DNA of 64,000 bases from Microbispora rosea subsp. aerata (GTDB taxonomy: Bacteria; Actinomycetota; Actinomycetes; Streptosporangiales; Streptosporangiaceae): the NCBI RefSeq assembly GCF_014647835.1, contig NZ_BMPY01000008.1, positions 124,001-188,000 of the forward strand, read 5' to 3'. The position numbers and the translations under genes are program-made. The notes under the pieces are model-generated. The model was not told the origin of the DNA and ran no database searches. It worked only from the letters and a program-made list of their open reading frames with translations. The first letter of the stretch is position 1. Each line of letters opens with the position of its first letter. Of the stretch, positions 51,622 to 59,150 are shown piece after piece.

Positions 51622-52503
51622 ATGGAGACGGAGCACCGGAAGCCGCCCCGGTTCGTACTGGTCGTGGTGCTGGCCGGGTTGTTCGCCGCGTACCTCCTCT
51701 ACGAGGTGCTCCACGCGGGTCACCTGGAGCAGACCTCGCTGTTCTACGTGGGCATCCCGGCGGCCATCGCGATCACCGTGGCGGTGACGGCGCGGCCGAA
51801 GAGCGCCACCGGGGTCGCCATGGCCACGATCACGATCGGGCTCGCGCTGGCCGGGCCGCTGCTCGGCGAGGGTGTCGTCTGCCTGCTGATGTCGGCCCCG
51901 CTCTTCTACTTCATCGGCCTGCTCGTGGGCGGGGCGATCGACTACGCGCGCTGGAGGGACAGGCAGGCCGTGGCCATCGTCGCCCCGCTGCTGCTGGTCG
52001 CGATGCTCGAAGGCGTCACCCCGGCCACCTCCCTGCCGCGCGACGAGGAGGTCACCGCGGCCGCGACGGCGGCGCGGGACGTCGACATCGAGTCCGCGCT
52101 GGCCCGCCCGCCCGTCTTCGGCCTGATCACCTCGCCGTTTCTGCGCCTCGGCTTCCCCCGGCCGCTCATCGCCCAGGGGCAGGGGCTCGCCGTCGGCGAC
52201 ACCAGGACGATCGCCTTCACCCCGCGGCGGTCCCTCGGGATCGGCGCCCCGCTCGAGCCGCGCGCCCTGACGCTGCGGGTCGCCGAGCGCGGGCCGGGCA
52301 GGGCGGTGTTCCGGGTGGAGCACGACACGACGGCCGCCCGGTGGATGGACCTGCGCGAGGCCGAGTTCCGCTGGCGGGGGCGCCGCCTGGAGGTGACCTT
52401 CCGCTACCGGCGGACCTTCGACCCGAGCTGGTACTTCGGGCCGCTCCAGCGATACGCGGCGACGCAGGCGGCCGGCTACCTCGCCGCCACCTTCACCTCG
52501 TGA
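51622..52503 (+). CDS. Membrane protein with C-terminal beta-rich domain
   Basis: 293 residues from ATG 51622. Four membrane helices fill residues ~10-150 (PRFVLVVVLAGLFAAYLLYE, IPAAIAITVAVTA, ATITIGLALAGPLLGEGVV, PLLLVAMLEGV). The remaining ~140 residues form a soluble domain with RTIAFTPRRSLGIG, EFRWRGRRLEVTFRYRR and FGPLQRYAATQA, possibly SRPBCC-like. Not assigned to a family with certainty. Its TGA overlaps the next GTG (GTGA), so the two are coupled, and both answer to the TetR operator. Confidence 0.72.
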   Translation: METEHRKPPRFVLVVVLAGLFAAYLLYEVLHAGHLEQTSLFYVGIPAAIAITVAVTARPKSATGVAMATITIGLALAGPLLGEGVVCLLMSAPLFYFIGLLVGGAIDYARWRDRQAVAIVAPLLLVAMLEGVTPATSLPRDEEVTAAATAARDVDIESALARPPVFGLITSPFLRLGFPRPLIAQGQGLAVGDTRTIAFTPRRSLGIGAPLEPRALTLRVAERGPGRAVFRVEHDTTAARWMDLREAEFRWRGRRLEVTFRYRRTFDPSWYFGPLQRYAATQAAGYLAATFTS

Positions 52504-53900
52504 TCGCGACCCTGCCGGCGCAGGCGGCCGATCCCGCCGTCACGCTCCTGCGCGGCGCGGCCGTGTTCGGCCCGCTCGCCGCCGTGCTGGCCGCGACTGC
52601 CGTACGCCGGCCGTCCGAGCGGGCGATCGCCGCGATGATCCTCGCGACGGCCTGGAACCTGCTCGCCCTCGCCCTGGTCAACGTGCTCGCGGTGCGGGCC
52701 GGGTGGTGGTCGTTCTCCGCCCGGGGGGCGATGGTGGAGGGCGTCCCGGTTGACCTGCTGCTCGGCTGGGCGCTGCTGTGGGGGGCGCTGCCCGCGCGGG
52801 CGGCCCGCCGTCTCCCGCTGCCGCTGACCGTGCTCGCGCTGGCCTGGCTGGACCTCGCGTTCATGCCCCTGACCCGCCCGCTCGTCCGGCTCGGCGGCGA
52901 CTGGCTGCACGGCGAGGCGCTCGCGGTGGCGCTCGGCCTGGTGCCCGGCCTCCTGCTCGCCCGGTGGACGGTGCGCGGCGTGTTCGTGGCCGGGCGGGTG
53001 ACGCTGCAGGTCGTGCTCGCGGGCTCGTTCATGCTCGGGCTTCCGGTCGCGCTCACCGGCGTCTGGCGGCAGCCCGCCTGGCTCGCCGGGCTCGGCGTCC
53101 AGGTGCTGGCCGTGCCGCTCACGCTCGGGCTGGCCGCCGTCCGGGAGTTCGCCACGGCCGGCGGCACGCCCCTGCCGTACGACCCGCCGCGCCGGCTCGT
53201 CACCAGCGGGCCGTACGCCTATGTGCGCAATCCGATGCAGGTGTCGATGACCGCGAGCTATCTGCTCCTCGGCGTGCTGGACGTCCGCTTCCTGGCGGCG
53301 GCGGGCGTGGCCGTCGCGTACGGCGCCGGGCTCGCGGCCTGGCACGAGGGCGAGCAGCTCACCGGCCGGTACGGCGGCGCGTGGGCCGCCTACCGGTCCG
53401 GCGTGCGGGCCTGGCTGCCCCGCCCGCGGCCCTCCCCCACGATGACGCCGGCCGTCGTGCACGTGTCGGCCACATGCGGGCAGTGCGCTCCGGTCGGCGG
53501 GTGGATCCTGCGCCGGGCGCCGGTCGCCCTCGACGTGCGCCCGGCCGAGGAACACCCCGAGGGCCTGCGGCGGATGACGTACGAGCGCGCGGACGGGCTG
53601 CGCGCCGAGGGGGTGGCGGCTCTCGCCCACGCCGCCTCGCACCTCCATCTCGGCTGGGCGCTCGCCGGATGGATGCTGCTGCTGCCCGGCGTGGGCTGGT
53701 TCGCGCAACTGTGCGCCGACGCCTTCGGGGCCGGGCCGCGCGGCGTGCCGTCCTGGCCCGCCGAACGGGGGACGGGCCGGGGCGGCCGGGCGTTCACGCA
53801 GCCTGCGGACGCGCCCAACCGCGGCCGCGTCAGTGCGGCCGGTGCCCGGGTCCGGCGGCGGCCCCGGGGGCGGGCGCCTGGTGAGCCGTGGCCTTCGTGA
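52500..53900 (+). CDS. ICMT-like methyltransferase fused to DCC (DUF393) domain
   Basis: 466 residues. Residues 1-295 are a polytopic methyltransferase of the isoprenylcysteine carboxyl methyltransferase/PEMT type: GPYAYVRNPMQVSMTASYLL and AWHEGEQLTGRYGGAWAAYR hold the SAM-binding motif. Residues ~305-420 are a DCC/DUF393 domain, a thioredoxin-like fold with a redox CxxC (VHVSATCGQCAPVGGWILRR). The tail is low-complexity and its last 71 bp overlap the end of the convergent lipoprotein gene. It may methylate a membrane thiol or lipid and handle its redox state; that link is inference. Fusion of the two domains is unusual. Confidence 0.8.
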   Translation: MIATLPAQAADPAVTLLRGAAVFGPLAAVLAATAVRRPSERAIAAMILATAWNLLALALVNVLAVRAGWWSFSARGAMVEGVPVDLLLGWALLWGALPARAARRLPLPLTVLALAWLDLAFMPLTRPLVRLGGDWLHGEALAVALGLVPGLLLARWTVRGVFVAGRVTLQVVLAGSFMLGLPVALTGVWRQPAWLAGLGVQVLAVPLTLGLAAVREFATAGGTPLPYDPPRRLVTSGPYAYVRNPMQVSMTASYLLLGVLDVRFLAAAGVAVAYGAGLAAWHEGEQLTGRYGGAWAAYRSGVRAWLPRPRPSPTMTPAVVHVSATCGQCAPVGGWILRRAPVALDVRPAEEHPEGLRRMTYERADGLRAEGVAALAHAASHLHLGWALAGWMLLLPGVGWFAQLCADAFGAGPRGVPSWPAERGTGRGGRAFTQPADAPNRGRVSAAGARVRRRPRGRAPGEPWPS

Positions 53901-54852
53901 CCACGGCGGGCGGGACCAGCACCGCCGGGATCGACACCGTCGTGCCGTTGGACACGACGGCCGTGCCGTACACGACCCTGCCGCTCGCGACCTGCACCGC
54001 CATCTTGGCGGCGGCCGACGCCTGGGCCGCGGCGTCGGTGCGCACGGTGGCGGCCTGCGTGCCGGCCCGCACCCGGCTCAGCGCGGCGGAACGGCCGCCG
54101 TGTCCGATCAACGGCACCCCGGCCAGGCCCACCCTCGCCATCTCGGCCGCGACCGCCTCCGCCGTCGCCTCGTCGGCGCAGCACACGCCCGCCACCTTCG
54201 CGGGCCCGCCGAGCGCGGCGACGGCCGCCGCCACCTCGCGTACGGCGTCGGCGGGCCGCGCCAGGTCCCGTTCCCAGCCGATCGTCACCCGGCCGTCGAG
54301 CACGGCGTGCAGGCTGCGCTTCACCGTCGCGGCGTACGGGTCCGTGGCGGGCCCGTTGAAGAGCAGCACCGGCCCCGCCGTCTTCATCGCGGCGAGCAGG
54401 GCCAGGGCCTGCTCCCGCCCGACGCGTGCCGGGTCCGTCGCCACGTAGGCGTCCACCGGTCCGTTGGCCAGCCGGTCGTACGCGATGACCTTCGCCCCGG
54501 ACAGTTTGGCCCTGGCCACCCAGGGAGCGGCGGCCTCGGGATCCACCGCGCCGAGGACCAGCACCCGAACGCCGTCGGCCAGCATCTGGCCGATCTGCCG
54601 CCCCTGCCTGGCGCGGTCGCCCGCGGCGTCGGCGTACCGGACGTCGCAGCGCGGGCACAGCGACGCGAGCGCCCGGGTGAACAGAGACCGGTCGGGTCCC
54701 TCGCCGGGGAGCAGCAGGCCGACGGTGAAGCCCTCCCGCACGTCGCCGACCGCCCCGAGTTCCGCTCCCGGCTGCCGTCCACCCTGCCCGCACGAGGGAA
54801 GGGACATCAGGAGAAGCACGCAGACGCCCGCCAGTCGTCTCCCCACGGGCAC
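53830..54852 (-). CDS. Orphan periplasmic sugar-binding-type lipoprotein
   Basis: 340 residues starting GTG. Lipobox LLMSLPSC anchors it outside the membrane. The mature protein is a Peripla_BP_4 fold like xylose- or ribose-binding proteins: FTVGLLLPGEGPDRSLFTRA, DGVRVLVLGAVDPEAAAPWV, KVIAYDRLANGPVDAYVATD and GVCCADEATAEAVAAEM. No ABC permease or ATPase gene is adjacent, so it may serve a remote transporter or act as a sensor. Confidence 0.85.
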   Translation of the reverse strand: MPVGRRLAGVCVLLLMSLPSCGQGGRQPGAELGAVGDVREGFTVGLLLPGEGPDRSLFTRALASLCPRCDVRYADAAGDRARQGRQIGQMLADGVRVLVLGAVDPEAAAPWVARAKLSGAKVIAYDRLANGPVDAYVATDPARVGREQALALLAAMKTAGPVLLFNGPATDPYAATVKRSLHAVLDGRVTIGWERDLARPADAVREVAAAVAALGGPAKVAGVCCADEATAEAVAAEMARVGLAGVPLIGHGGRSAALSRVRAGTQAATVRTDAAAQASAAAKMAVQVASGRVVYGTAVVSNGTTVSIPAVLVPPAVVTKATAHQAPAPGAAAGPGHRPH

Positions 54853-54974
54853 CCCCGATTCGTTGCGGAGCCACGTTTCGCAGAGCCGTCTTGTGGAGCG
54901 ATGTGACCTCGCTAGTCACATACCCGCACATATGACGCATAACTCTCGTCTCGGCAGTCGCGTCCCACCGAGGA

Positions 54975-54995
54975 CGATCATCGACGCGATGATCG
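54975..54995. promoter_or_regulatory. Perfect 9-bp hairpin upstream of the lipoprotein gene
   Basis: CGATCATCG (54975-54983) and CGATGATCG (54987-54995) with a 3-nt loop, in the region between the lipoprotein start and the tRNA. Because the flanking genes diverge, it is not obviously a terminator. Confidence 0.4.
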
Positions 54996-55085
54996 ATTAA
55001 GGATTACGCCCAGGGCCGAAGGCCGCCGCTCTCCCCCTCGCGCCGATCCACTCACCCGCTAAGTTGTGAGAGACTCCACCATTGC

Positions 55086-55159
55086 GGGGCGGTAGCTCAG
55101 CCGGTCAGAGCATCGGACTCATAATCCGTGGGTCGTGGGTTCAAGTCCCACCCGCCCTA
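55086..55159 (+). tRNA. tRNA-Met (CAT)
   Basis: 74 nt without encoded CCA. Acceptor stem GGGGCGG pairs with CCGCCCT (first pair G-U); D-arm GCTC...GAGC; anticodon loop CTCATAA gives CAT; T-arm GTGGGTTCAAGTCCCAC. The anticodon stem has one T-T mismatch at its outer end. The acceptor end fits elongator rather than initiator Met; a tRNA-Ile2 with modified CAT cannot be excluded. Confidence 0.93.
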
Positions 55160-55163
55160 CTGC

Positions 55164-55190
55164 AAAAGGCCCGGCTAGCCTGGGCCTTTT
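55164..55190 (+). terminator. Rho-independent terminator of the tRNA
   Basis: AAAAGGCCC (55164-55172) and GGGCCTTTT (55182-55190) form a perfect 9-bp stem ending in T residues, 4 nt after the tRNA, followed by another T-rich stretch. Confidence 0.9.
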
Positions 55191-55558
55191 ACTTTTCCCG
55201 CGATCACCGGGATTTCGGCGCGGCATCGGGGCGACCGAAGGGAGACCGCGAGTTTCGGACGCCTCCCCAACCGCACAAGGGACCAGCGCCGCCGCTCGCC
55301 TCCGCCGCCTCCCGGAGGACCTCGGGCAGCACCGCCGTGTAGGGATCTGGATCAACACCGGGTCCGATGCGGCCGCAGACCGCATCACCGCGACCTGCCT
55401 GGCCCTGGGTCGGCAGTCCGCGCGTCGCCGAAGACGGGCGCCGATCCGGACCGTCGCCGGCGGCACCCACGAGATCCTTTCCCGGCCCCATCGGCGGCTG
55501 TCGAATTCCTCGGGTTTGCGAGTCGTTTGGTGAGTGTATTCCAGTCTCGGGAGGCAGC
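55191..55558. other. Region between tRNA terminator and VOC gene
   Basis: About 370 bp in which no supported gene, tRNA 3'-end duplicate or known repeat is seen. Short open frames exist on both strands, but none has a recognisable domain. It may be island debris next to the tRNA. Confidence 0.4.
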
Positions 55559-55936
55559 ATGGCCGACAAACCACGGATGACATTGACGGCAACGGTGCTC
55601 AGTGCGCCCGATGCCCGCGCGCTGGCGGCCTTCTATCAGCGGCTGCTCGGCTGGGCGATACGGCAGGAGGAGCCTGGCTGGGTGACGCTCCGCGCGCCCG
55701 GCGGAGGGGCGGGGTTGTCGTTTCAGACCGACCCGGCTTACGTCAGGCCGCGGTGGCCCGCCGGCCCCGGGGATCAGCAGATGATGATGCACTTGGACAT
55801 CGAGGTAGACGATCTGGACACCGCCGGAGCCCATGCGGTCGCGGCAGGGGCGACGCTCGCGGAATATCAGCCCCAAGACGACGTACGGGTCTACCTCGAT
55901 CCCGCGGGGCACCCGTTCTGCCTGTGGACCCGGTAG
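55559..55936 (+). CDS. VOC family (glyoxalase-like) protein
   Basis: 125 residues, ATG with GGGAGG ahead. One vicinal-oxygen-chelate module pair: LTATVLSAPDARALAAFYQR, LGWAIRQEEPGWVTLRAPGG, and the C-terminal DVRVYLDPAGHPFCLWTR with the metal-side residues. The central HLDIEVDDLD is diagnostic. Function could be resistance or lyase activity; not determinable. Confidence 0.9.
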   Translation: MADKPRMTLTATVLSAPDARALAAFYQRLLGWAIRQEEPGWVTLRAPGGGAGLSFQTDPAYVRPRWPAGPGDQQMMMHLDIEVDDLDTAGAHAVAAGATLAEYQPQDDVRVYLDPAGHPFCLWTR

Positions 55937-55972
55937 GCAAGGGCTCCGCCGCCTTCACGTCGGCGGGGGTGG

Positions 55973-56080
55973 GATGCGATTGCACGAGTGGACGTCAGCG
56001 GGTCCGCCGCCACGACCCCGATGCTGTATGCCGACGGGCGCGAGCTGTGGAGCCTCATCTTCCGCGGCGAAGCCCGCTGA
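55973..56080 (+). pseudogene. Orphan C-terminal coding fragment
   Basis: One frame reads WDAIARVDVSGSAATTPMLY then ADGRELWSLIFRGEAR and stops at 56080. It has protein-like composition with no start or upstream domain, so it looks like the end of a lost gene just after the VOC gene. Confidence 0.3.
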
Positions 56081-56127
56081 CATGCCGGCGCCCCGGCCCT
56101 CAGCAGGAGAGACCGGGGCACACGCGT

Positions 56128-56880
56128 CTACGCCCCAGACTGCGAACCCTTAGATCGGCGCCGACGACGCGGGGAAGGCCTTTGCTTCCGCAACGCCCGC
56201 TTTCCCTTACGGAGCAGGATCCGCGCAGCCGCGTCCCCCAACAGGTACTTGTTGGTGTGCCCTGGGACCGCCTCGTGCCCTTTCAGGACTTCCCGGATGC
56301 GACCCTTCTCAATTCCCACATCGCCCAGCAGGAGCTTCAGTTCAGACACCGTGACGAGAGTGTCCGACGGGTTCGGCTCAGCCGGCCGGGAAGGCGTCGC
56401 GGAGTCCTCCCCGACCGGCTGAGGCTCATTGGCCACCGGTCCCTGCCCGGCGTCCGCCTGTGCGCGGAGCGCGGCCAGGTGCTGCCTGATCCGCCGGTCG
56501 ATGTAGTCATTGAGCAGGTTGGTCACCCGCGCCTGCACCAGCGTGTCGATGCGTCCGCTCAGCCGCGTGTCGAAGTGCTCGTCGAGCCGTGACTGAAGGT
56601 TTTTGCCCGCCCACTTGTCGGCCCAGGTGAAGAACCTGGCGTCGAACTTCTCCTCAATAAAGTCGTCCGCTTTCGCATCGAAATACGCATCCAAAAGCTC
56701 TTTCAGGTCGGCCTTTGGCAGGGCGTCGAACTGTTTCCGGAACTCGGCGTCGAAGTACGCGCCGATTTGCTCCTTCAGGTCCGCCTCCGCCCAGGCTTGG
56801 ACCCGTGCTTCCACGCGAGCGTCCAGCTCGCGCTGCGCCCACTCCTCGATCCACCGTGTGACCAGCGCCTTGAGCCCCAT
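56128..56880 (-). CDS. Unrecognised helical protein with basic C-terminus
   Basis: 250 residues from ATG 56880. Residues 1-150 are highly charged and helical, with quasi-repeats of ~20 residues built on ADLKEQIGAYFDAEFRKQFD and ADLKELLDAYFDAKADDFIE; long coiled coil or helical-repeat rod is likely. A Pro-rich linker (~150-175) leads to a compact C-terminal part (VTVSELKLLLGDVGIEKGRI, REVLKGHEAVPGHTNKYLLG) and ends in a strongly basic tail (KQRPSPRRRRRSKG) suited to nucleic acid binding. No family recognised. Lies 209 bp downstream of another unknown gene on the same strand. Confidence 0.72.
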   Translation of the reverse strand: MGLKALVTRWIEEWAQRELDARVEARVQAWAEADLKEQIGAYFDAEFRKQFDALPKADLKELLDAYFDAKADDFIEEKFDARFFTWADKWAGKNLQSRLDEHFDTRLSGRIDTLVQARVTNLLNDYIDRRIRQHLAALRAQADAGQGPVANEPQPVGEDSATPSRPAEPNPSDTLVTVSELKLLLGDVGIEKGRIREVLKGHEAVPGHTNKYLLGDAAARILLRKGKRALRKQRPSPRRRRRSKGSQSGA

Positions 56881-57000
56881 GGAGTCCCCTCGCCAAGAGT
56901 CCGGGAAGGTGCCGCTGAACGCACGGTACGAAGTGTGAATAAATCAGGATAGTTGTTCTTCAGAGAGGTTTTTCTCTCTCCGAGGAGACGAAACTAGCGA

Positions 57001-57089
57001 GTGACGATGAGACGCCGGGCCGGCTGCAACTCGACGCCGTGTTCGGCGAACAGGCGGCGCCAGGTCAAGAACGCCGGCCGAATCGGATG
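57001..57089 (-). other. Short coding-like segment after the 57,090 stop
   Basis: Directly after the TGA of the next gene, and in the same frame, the sequence reads HPIRPAFLTWRRLFAEHGVE then LQPARRLIVTR and stops (TAG). It looks like protein-coding sequence and may be a readthrough tail, a TTG-started peptide or a remnant. Confidence 0.3.
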
Positions 57090-58052
57090 TCAGAAGCCGC
57101 TGACTGAAAAACCGCCCGCGCCGCCGTCGCCACCGTAGCTCACACCGCCGTAGCCCGCACCGCCGTCGCTGCCGTGGCTCGCAGCGGTGTCGCTGCCGTA
57201 GTTGCTGCTTGGCCCATATGTGTAGCTCGATCGCGTCGGCCTGCCCTGGCTATCCCCAGAGGAATCGATCAGCGTGCCGGTGAGGGCGCGCCAGCCTGAC
57301 GGGGCCGACCCGTACGCCTCCTTGAGAGCCAGTTCGGTGTTGCGGCCCCAGCGGACGGGTGTGTGGGGGTGTTCCGCACGTTCGGCGTCCAGCGCGTCCT
57401 GGATTTGCCGAGGGGTGAGCCCCGCGCGTGTGCTCTCGCCCGCCTCCTCGTCGAGGTCGGAAAGGTAGATGGAGAAGGAACGCCGGTTATCCCGGTCGGT
57501 CTCAAGCCGGTAAGACCACACGGCGCGGGCGGCGATGGCCACCGCGGCTGCCCGTTGTGCTCTTCGTTCGCGCTCCTGCTGGAGTCGCAGCGCCTCGCGC
57601 TCGATGAGCTGCCTCATGTACTCCCGCACGTACTGAGGCAGGTCCTCTGTCTGCTTTTGGTACTCGGCGAGCGCGGCGTTGAAGTCGGCGCGAATTTTCG
57701 CCATCTTGTCCTCGTAGGTTTTACGCAACCACCAGATCCGCCACAGGTTCACGATTCTCCACAACAGCGGATTTATGAACGGCGGGTACCACTGCAGGCT
57801 GGCTGCGCGTTCTTCGTCTTGGAGCGCGCGAATCTTGGCGAAAAGTCGTTCAGTGGCTGAACGCCAGCGGCTCCAGCGTGTTTCGTCGACCCAGACGAGT
57901 GCCTCGCGAAACGTGTAGTCGACCCTTGTCGCGCAGAGCACGTTGCGGTTCTTGCTGATCTCTTCGCCAATCACCAGAGTTGCCCGGGCATCGGGAATCC
58001 AGCCGAGATCGGTCGCATAGAACGATCTTTTGTTGCTCTGGTCGACGGTCAT
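57090..58052 (-). CDS. Unrecognised protein with coiled coil and Gly/Ser/Tyr tail
   Basis: 320 residues from ATG 58052; no ribosome-binding site is seen. Residues 1-90 form an alpha/beta-looking region (SFYATDLGWIPDARATLVIG). A Trp-rich hydrophobic stretch (INPLLWRIVNLWRIWWLRK) may touch a membrane. A charged coiled coil follows (about 110-185: MRQLIEREALRLQQERERRA). Then comes a second globular part with SFSIYLSDLDEEAGESTRAG. The last ~55 residues are a Gly/Ser/Tyr/Asp-rich tail (SSNYGSDTAASHGSDGGAGY), like low-complexity tails that drive assembly. No family recognised. Confidence 0.72.
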   Translation of the reverse strand: MTVDQSNKRSFYATDLGWIPDARATLVIGEEISKNRNVLCATRVDYTFREALVWVDETRWSRWRSATERLFAKIRALQDEERAASLQWYPPFINPLLWRIVNLWRIWWLRKTYEDKMAKIRADFNAALAEYQKQTEDLPQYVREYMRQLIEREALRLQQERERRAQRAAAVAIAARAVWSYRLETDRDNRRSFSIYLSDLDEEAGESTRAGLTPRQIQDALDAERAEHPHTPVRWGRNTELALKEAYGSAPSGWRALTGTLIDSSGDSQGRPTRSSYTYGPSSNYGSDTAASHGSDGGAGYGGVSYGGDGGAGGFSVSGF

Positions 58053-58235
58053 GGGTTCATGGCGACAAAGGGGACAGTCCCTGTCACTCCCGTATTCGCC
58101 TACCGGTTTCCGTCTACACCCGCCCGCACACGAGATCGCCGTCTACGTCTGGAGAATCACCGCACCGCCTATGCGTCAGGCGCGGTCCGGCAGGGCGCCG
58201 TTTCGGAGACGGCATTCGCACGGAGAGGTGCTCGG

Positions 58236-58281
58236 GTTGAGCGCCGTCCGGTGAGCGCCCTTACCCCGAACGGCGCTCAAC
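58236..58281 (-). terminator. Terminator of the efflux TetR gene
   Basis: GTTGAGCGCCGT (58236-58247) and ACGGCGCTCAAC (58270-58281) are perfect complements with a 22-nt loop, 14 bp past the TetR stop. A second palindrome, GGGACAGTCCC (58071-58081), lies closer to the unknown gene's start. Confidence 0.6.
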
Positions 58282-58295
58282 GTGAACATCCCCTC

Positions 58296-59012
58296 CTACG
58301 CGCCTCGTTTCATGCCGTTTCGCGAGGGCTGCCTCGCCGACGTCGCCTGTGCGAGAAGGCCGTCGACTAAGGCCTGAAGCCCCTGCGAGTAGGTGTCCTG
58401 CGCGGCCAGCGTCGGCCATTGCTCGCCGAGGGAGACCAGGCGGGGCATGCGGGTCGCGTCCACGCCCTCGAAGAAGGGGCTGGGCTTGGCGGTCTGCTGC
58501 TCGTTCGAGGGCCGCCGAGCGGAGTGGGCACGGACGAGGATCTCGCCGACCGTGTAGTACCAGATGCTGCGGAAGAGATGGACGGCCTGTTCGGGTGTGC
58601 AGCCGTGATCGATCGCCCCGGCCACGATGGCCTCGACCATCCACAACGATTCACCGAGACGGCCGATGAACCCGTCGGATGTGAGGACCTCCGCGGCCCA
58701 CGGCCAGTCCGCGAGGGCATCGTGAATCACGATCGAGGTCGCGATGATGCGGTCCCGCGGCTCGCTGGGCAGATCGGGACGCGGGATCTGGTCCGCGTAC
58801 TCGCTGATCAGCAGAAGCAGCAGGTCCTCTTTATCGCGTACGTGGTGATACAGGGTCATCGTCCCGATGCCGATCTCAGCGGCGAGCCGGCGAAGGGTCA
58901 GCTTTTCCCAGCCGTTCTGATCGATGAGCCTGCGGGCCGCGGCAAGGATCTGCGCGCGGGAGGTCACCGGTGGACGGCCGGTACGGCTGTGCGGTGCATT
59001 GCTTTGGGACAC
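58296..59012 (-). CDS. TetR family regulator of the MFS transporter
   Basis: 238 residues. Helix-turn-helix: RAQILAAARRLIDQNGWEKL and TLRRLAAEIGIGTMTLYHHV. The C-terminal domain (TetR_C-like: WPWAAEVLTSDGFIGRLGES, LFRSIWYYTVGEILVRA) binds an unknown ligand. It diverges from an efflux gene with a 22-bp near-palindrome between them, the classic arrangement for drug-responsive repression. Confidence 0.92.
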   Translation of the reverse strand: MSQSNAPHSRTGRPPVTSRAQILAAARRLIDQNGWEKLTLRRLAAEIGIGTMTLYHHVRDKEDLLLLLISEYADQIPRPDLPSEPRDRIIATSIVIHDALADWPWAAEVLTSDGFIGRLGESLWMVEAIVAGAIDHGCTPEQAVHLFRSIWYYTVGEILVRAHSARRPSNEQQTAKPSPFFEGVDATRMPRLVSLGEQWPTLAAQDTYSQGLQALVDGLLAQATSARQPSRNGMKRGA

Positions 59013-59093
59013 CCCTCCATCATGCTGTCCCGCCGCGCCTTTCTGCCAACCCCGGGACCTTCGACTGTCGACACCGAGGCGTTCCCGATGCTA

Positions 59094-59115
59094 CTTTCAG
59101 TACGTGTACGAAAAG
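59094..59115. promoter_or_regulatory. Candidate TetR operator
   Basis: CTTTCAGTAC (59094-59103) and GTACGAAAAG (59106-59115) are inverted copies matching at 8 of 10 positions, with a 2-bp centre, 36 bp before the MFS start. Position between divergent TetR and MFS genes supports an operator. Confidence 0.6.
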
Positions 59116-59150
59116 CAAGCTATGAGAGCACCACAAGGGACTGAACCACG

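Noticed and set aside
52476..53708. 410-codon minus-strand frame opposite the methyltransferase/DCC gene
   Set aside because: Shadow with His/Arg/Gln-rich composition; the plus-strand gene has clear domains and an operator-linked start.
55086..55190. tRNA-Met as an integration site with an attached island
   Set aside because: No second copy of the tRNA 3' end and no integrase gene in the window. The region is suspicious but not shown to be an element.
55135..55533. 132-codon plus-strand frame beginning inside the tRNA
   Set aside because: Starts within the tRNA, runs through the terminator, and has no domain.
58071..58081. GGGACAGTCCC palindrome as part of a REP/RAYT element
   Set aside because: A single copy with no transposase nearby; too short to classify.
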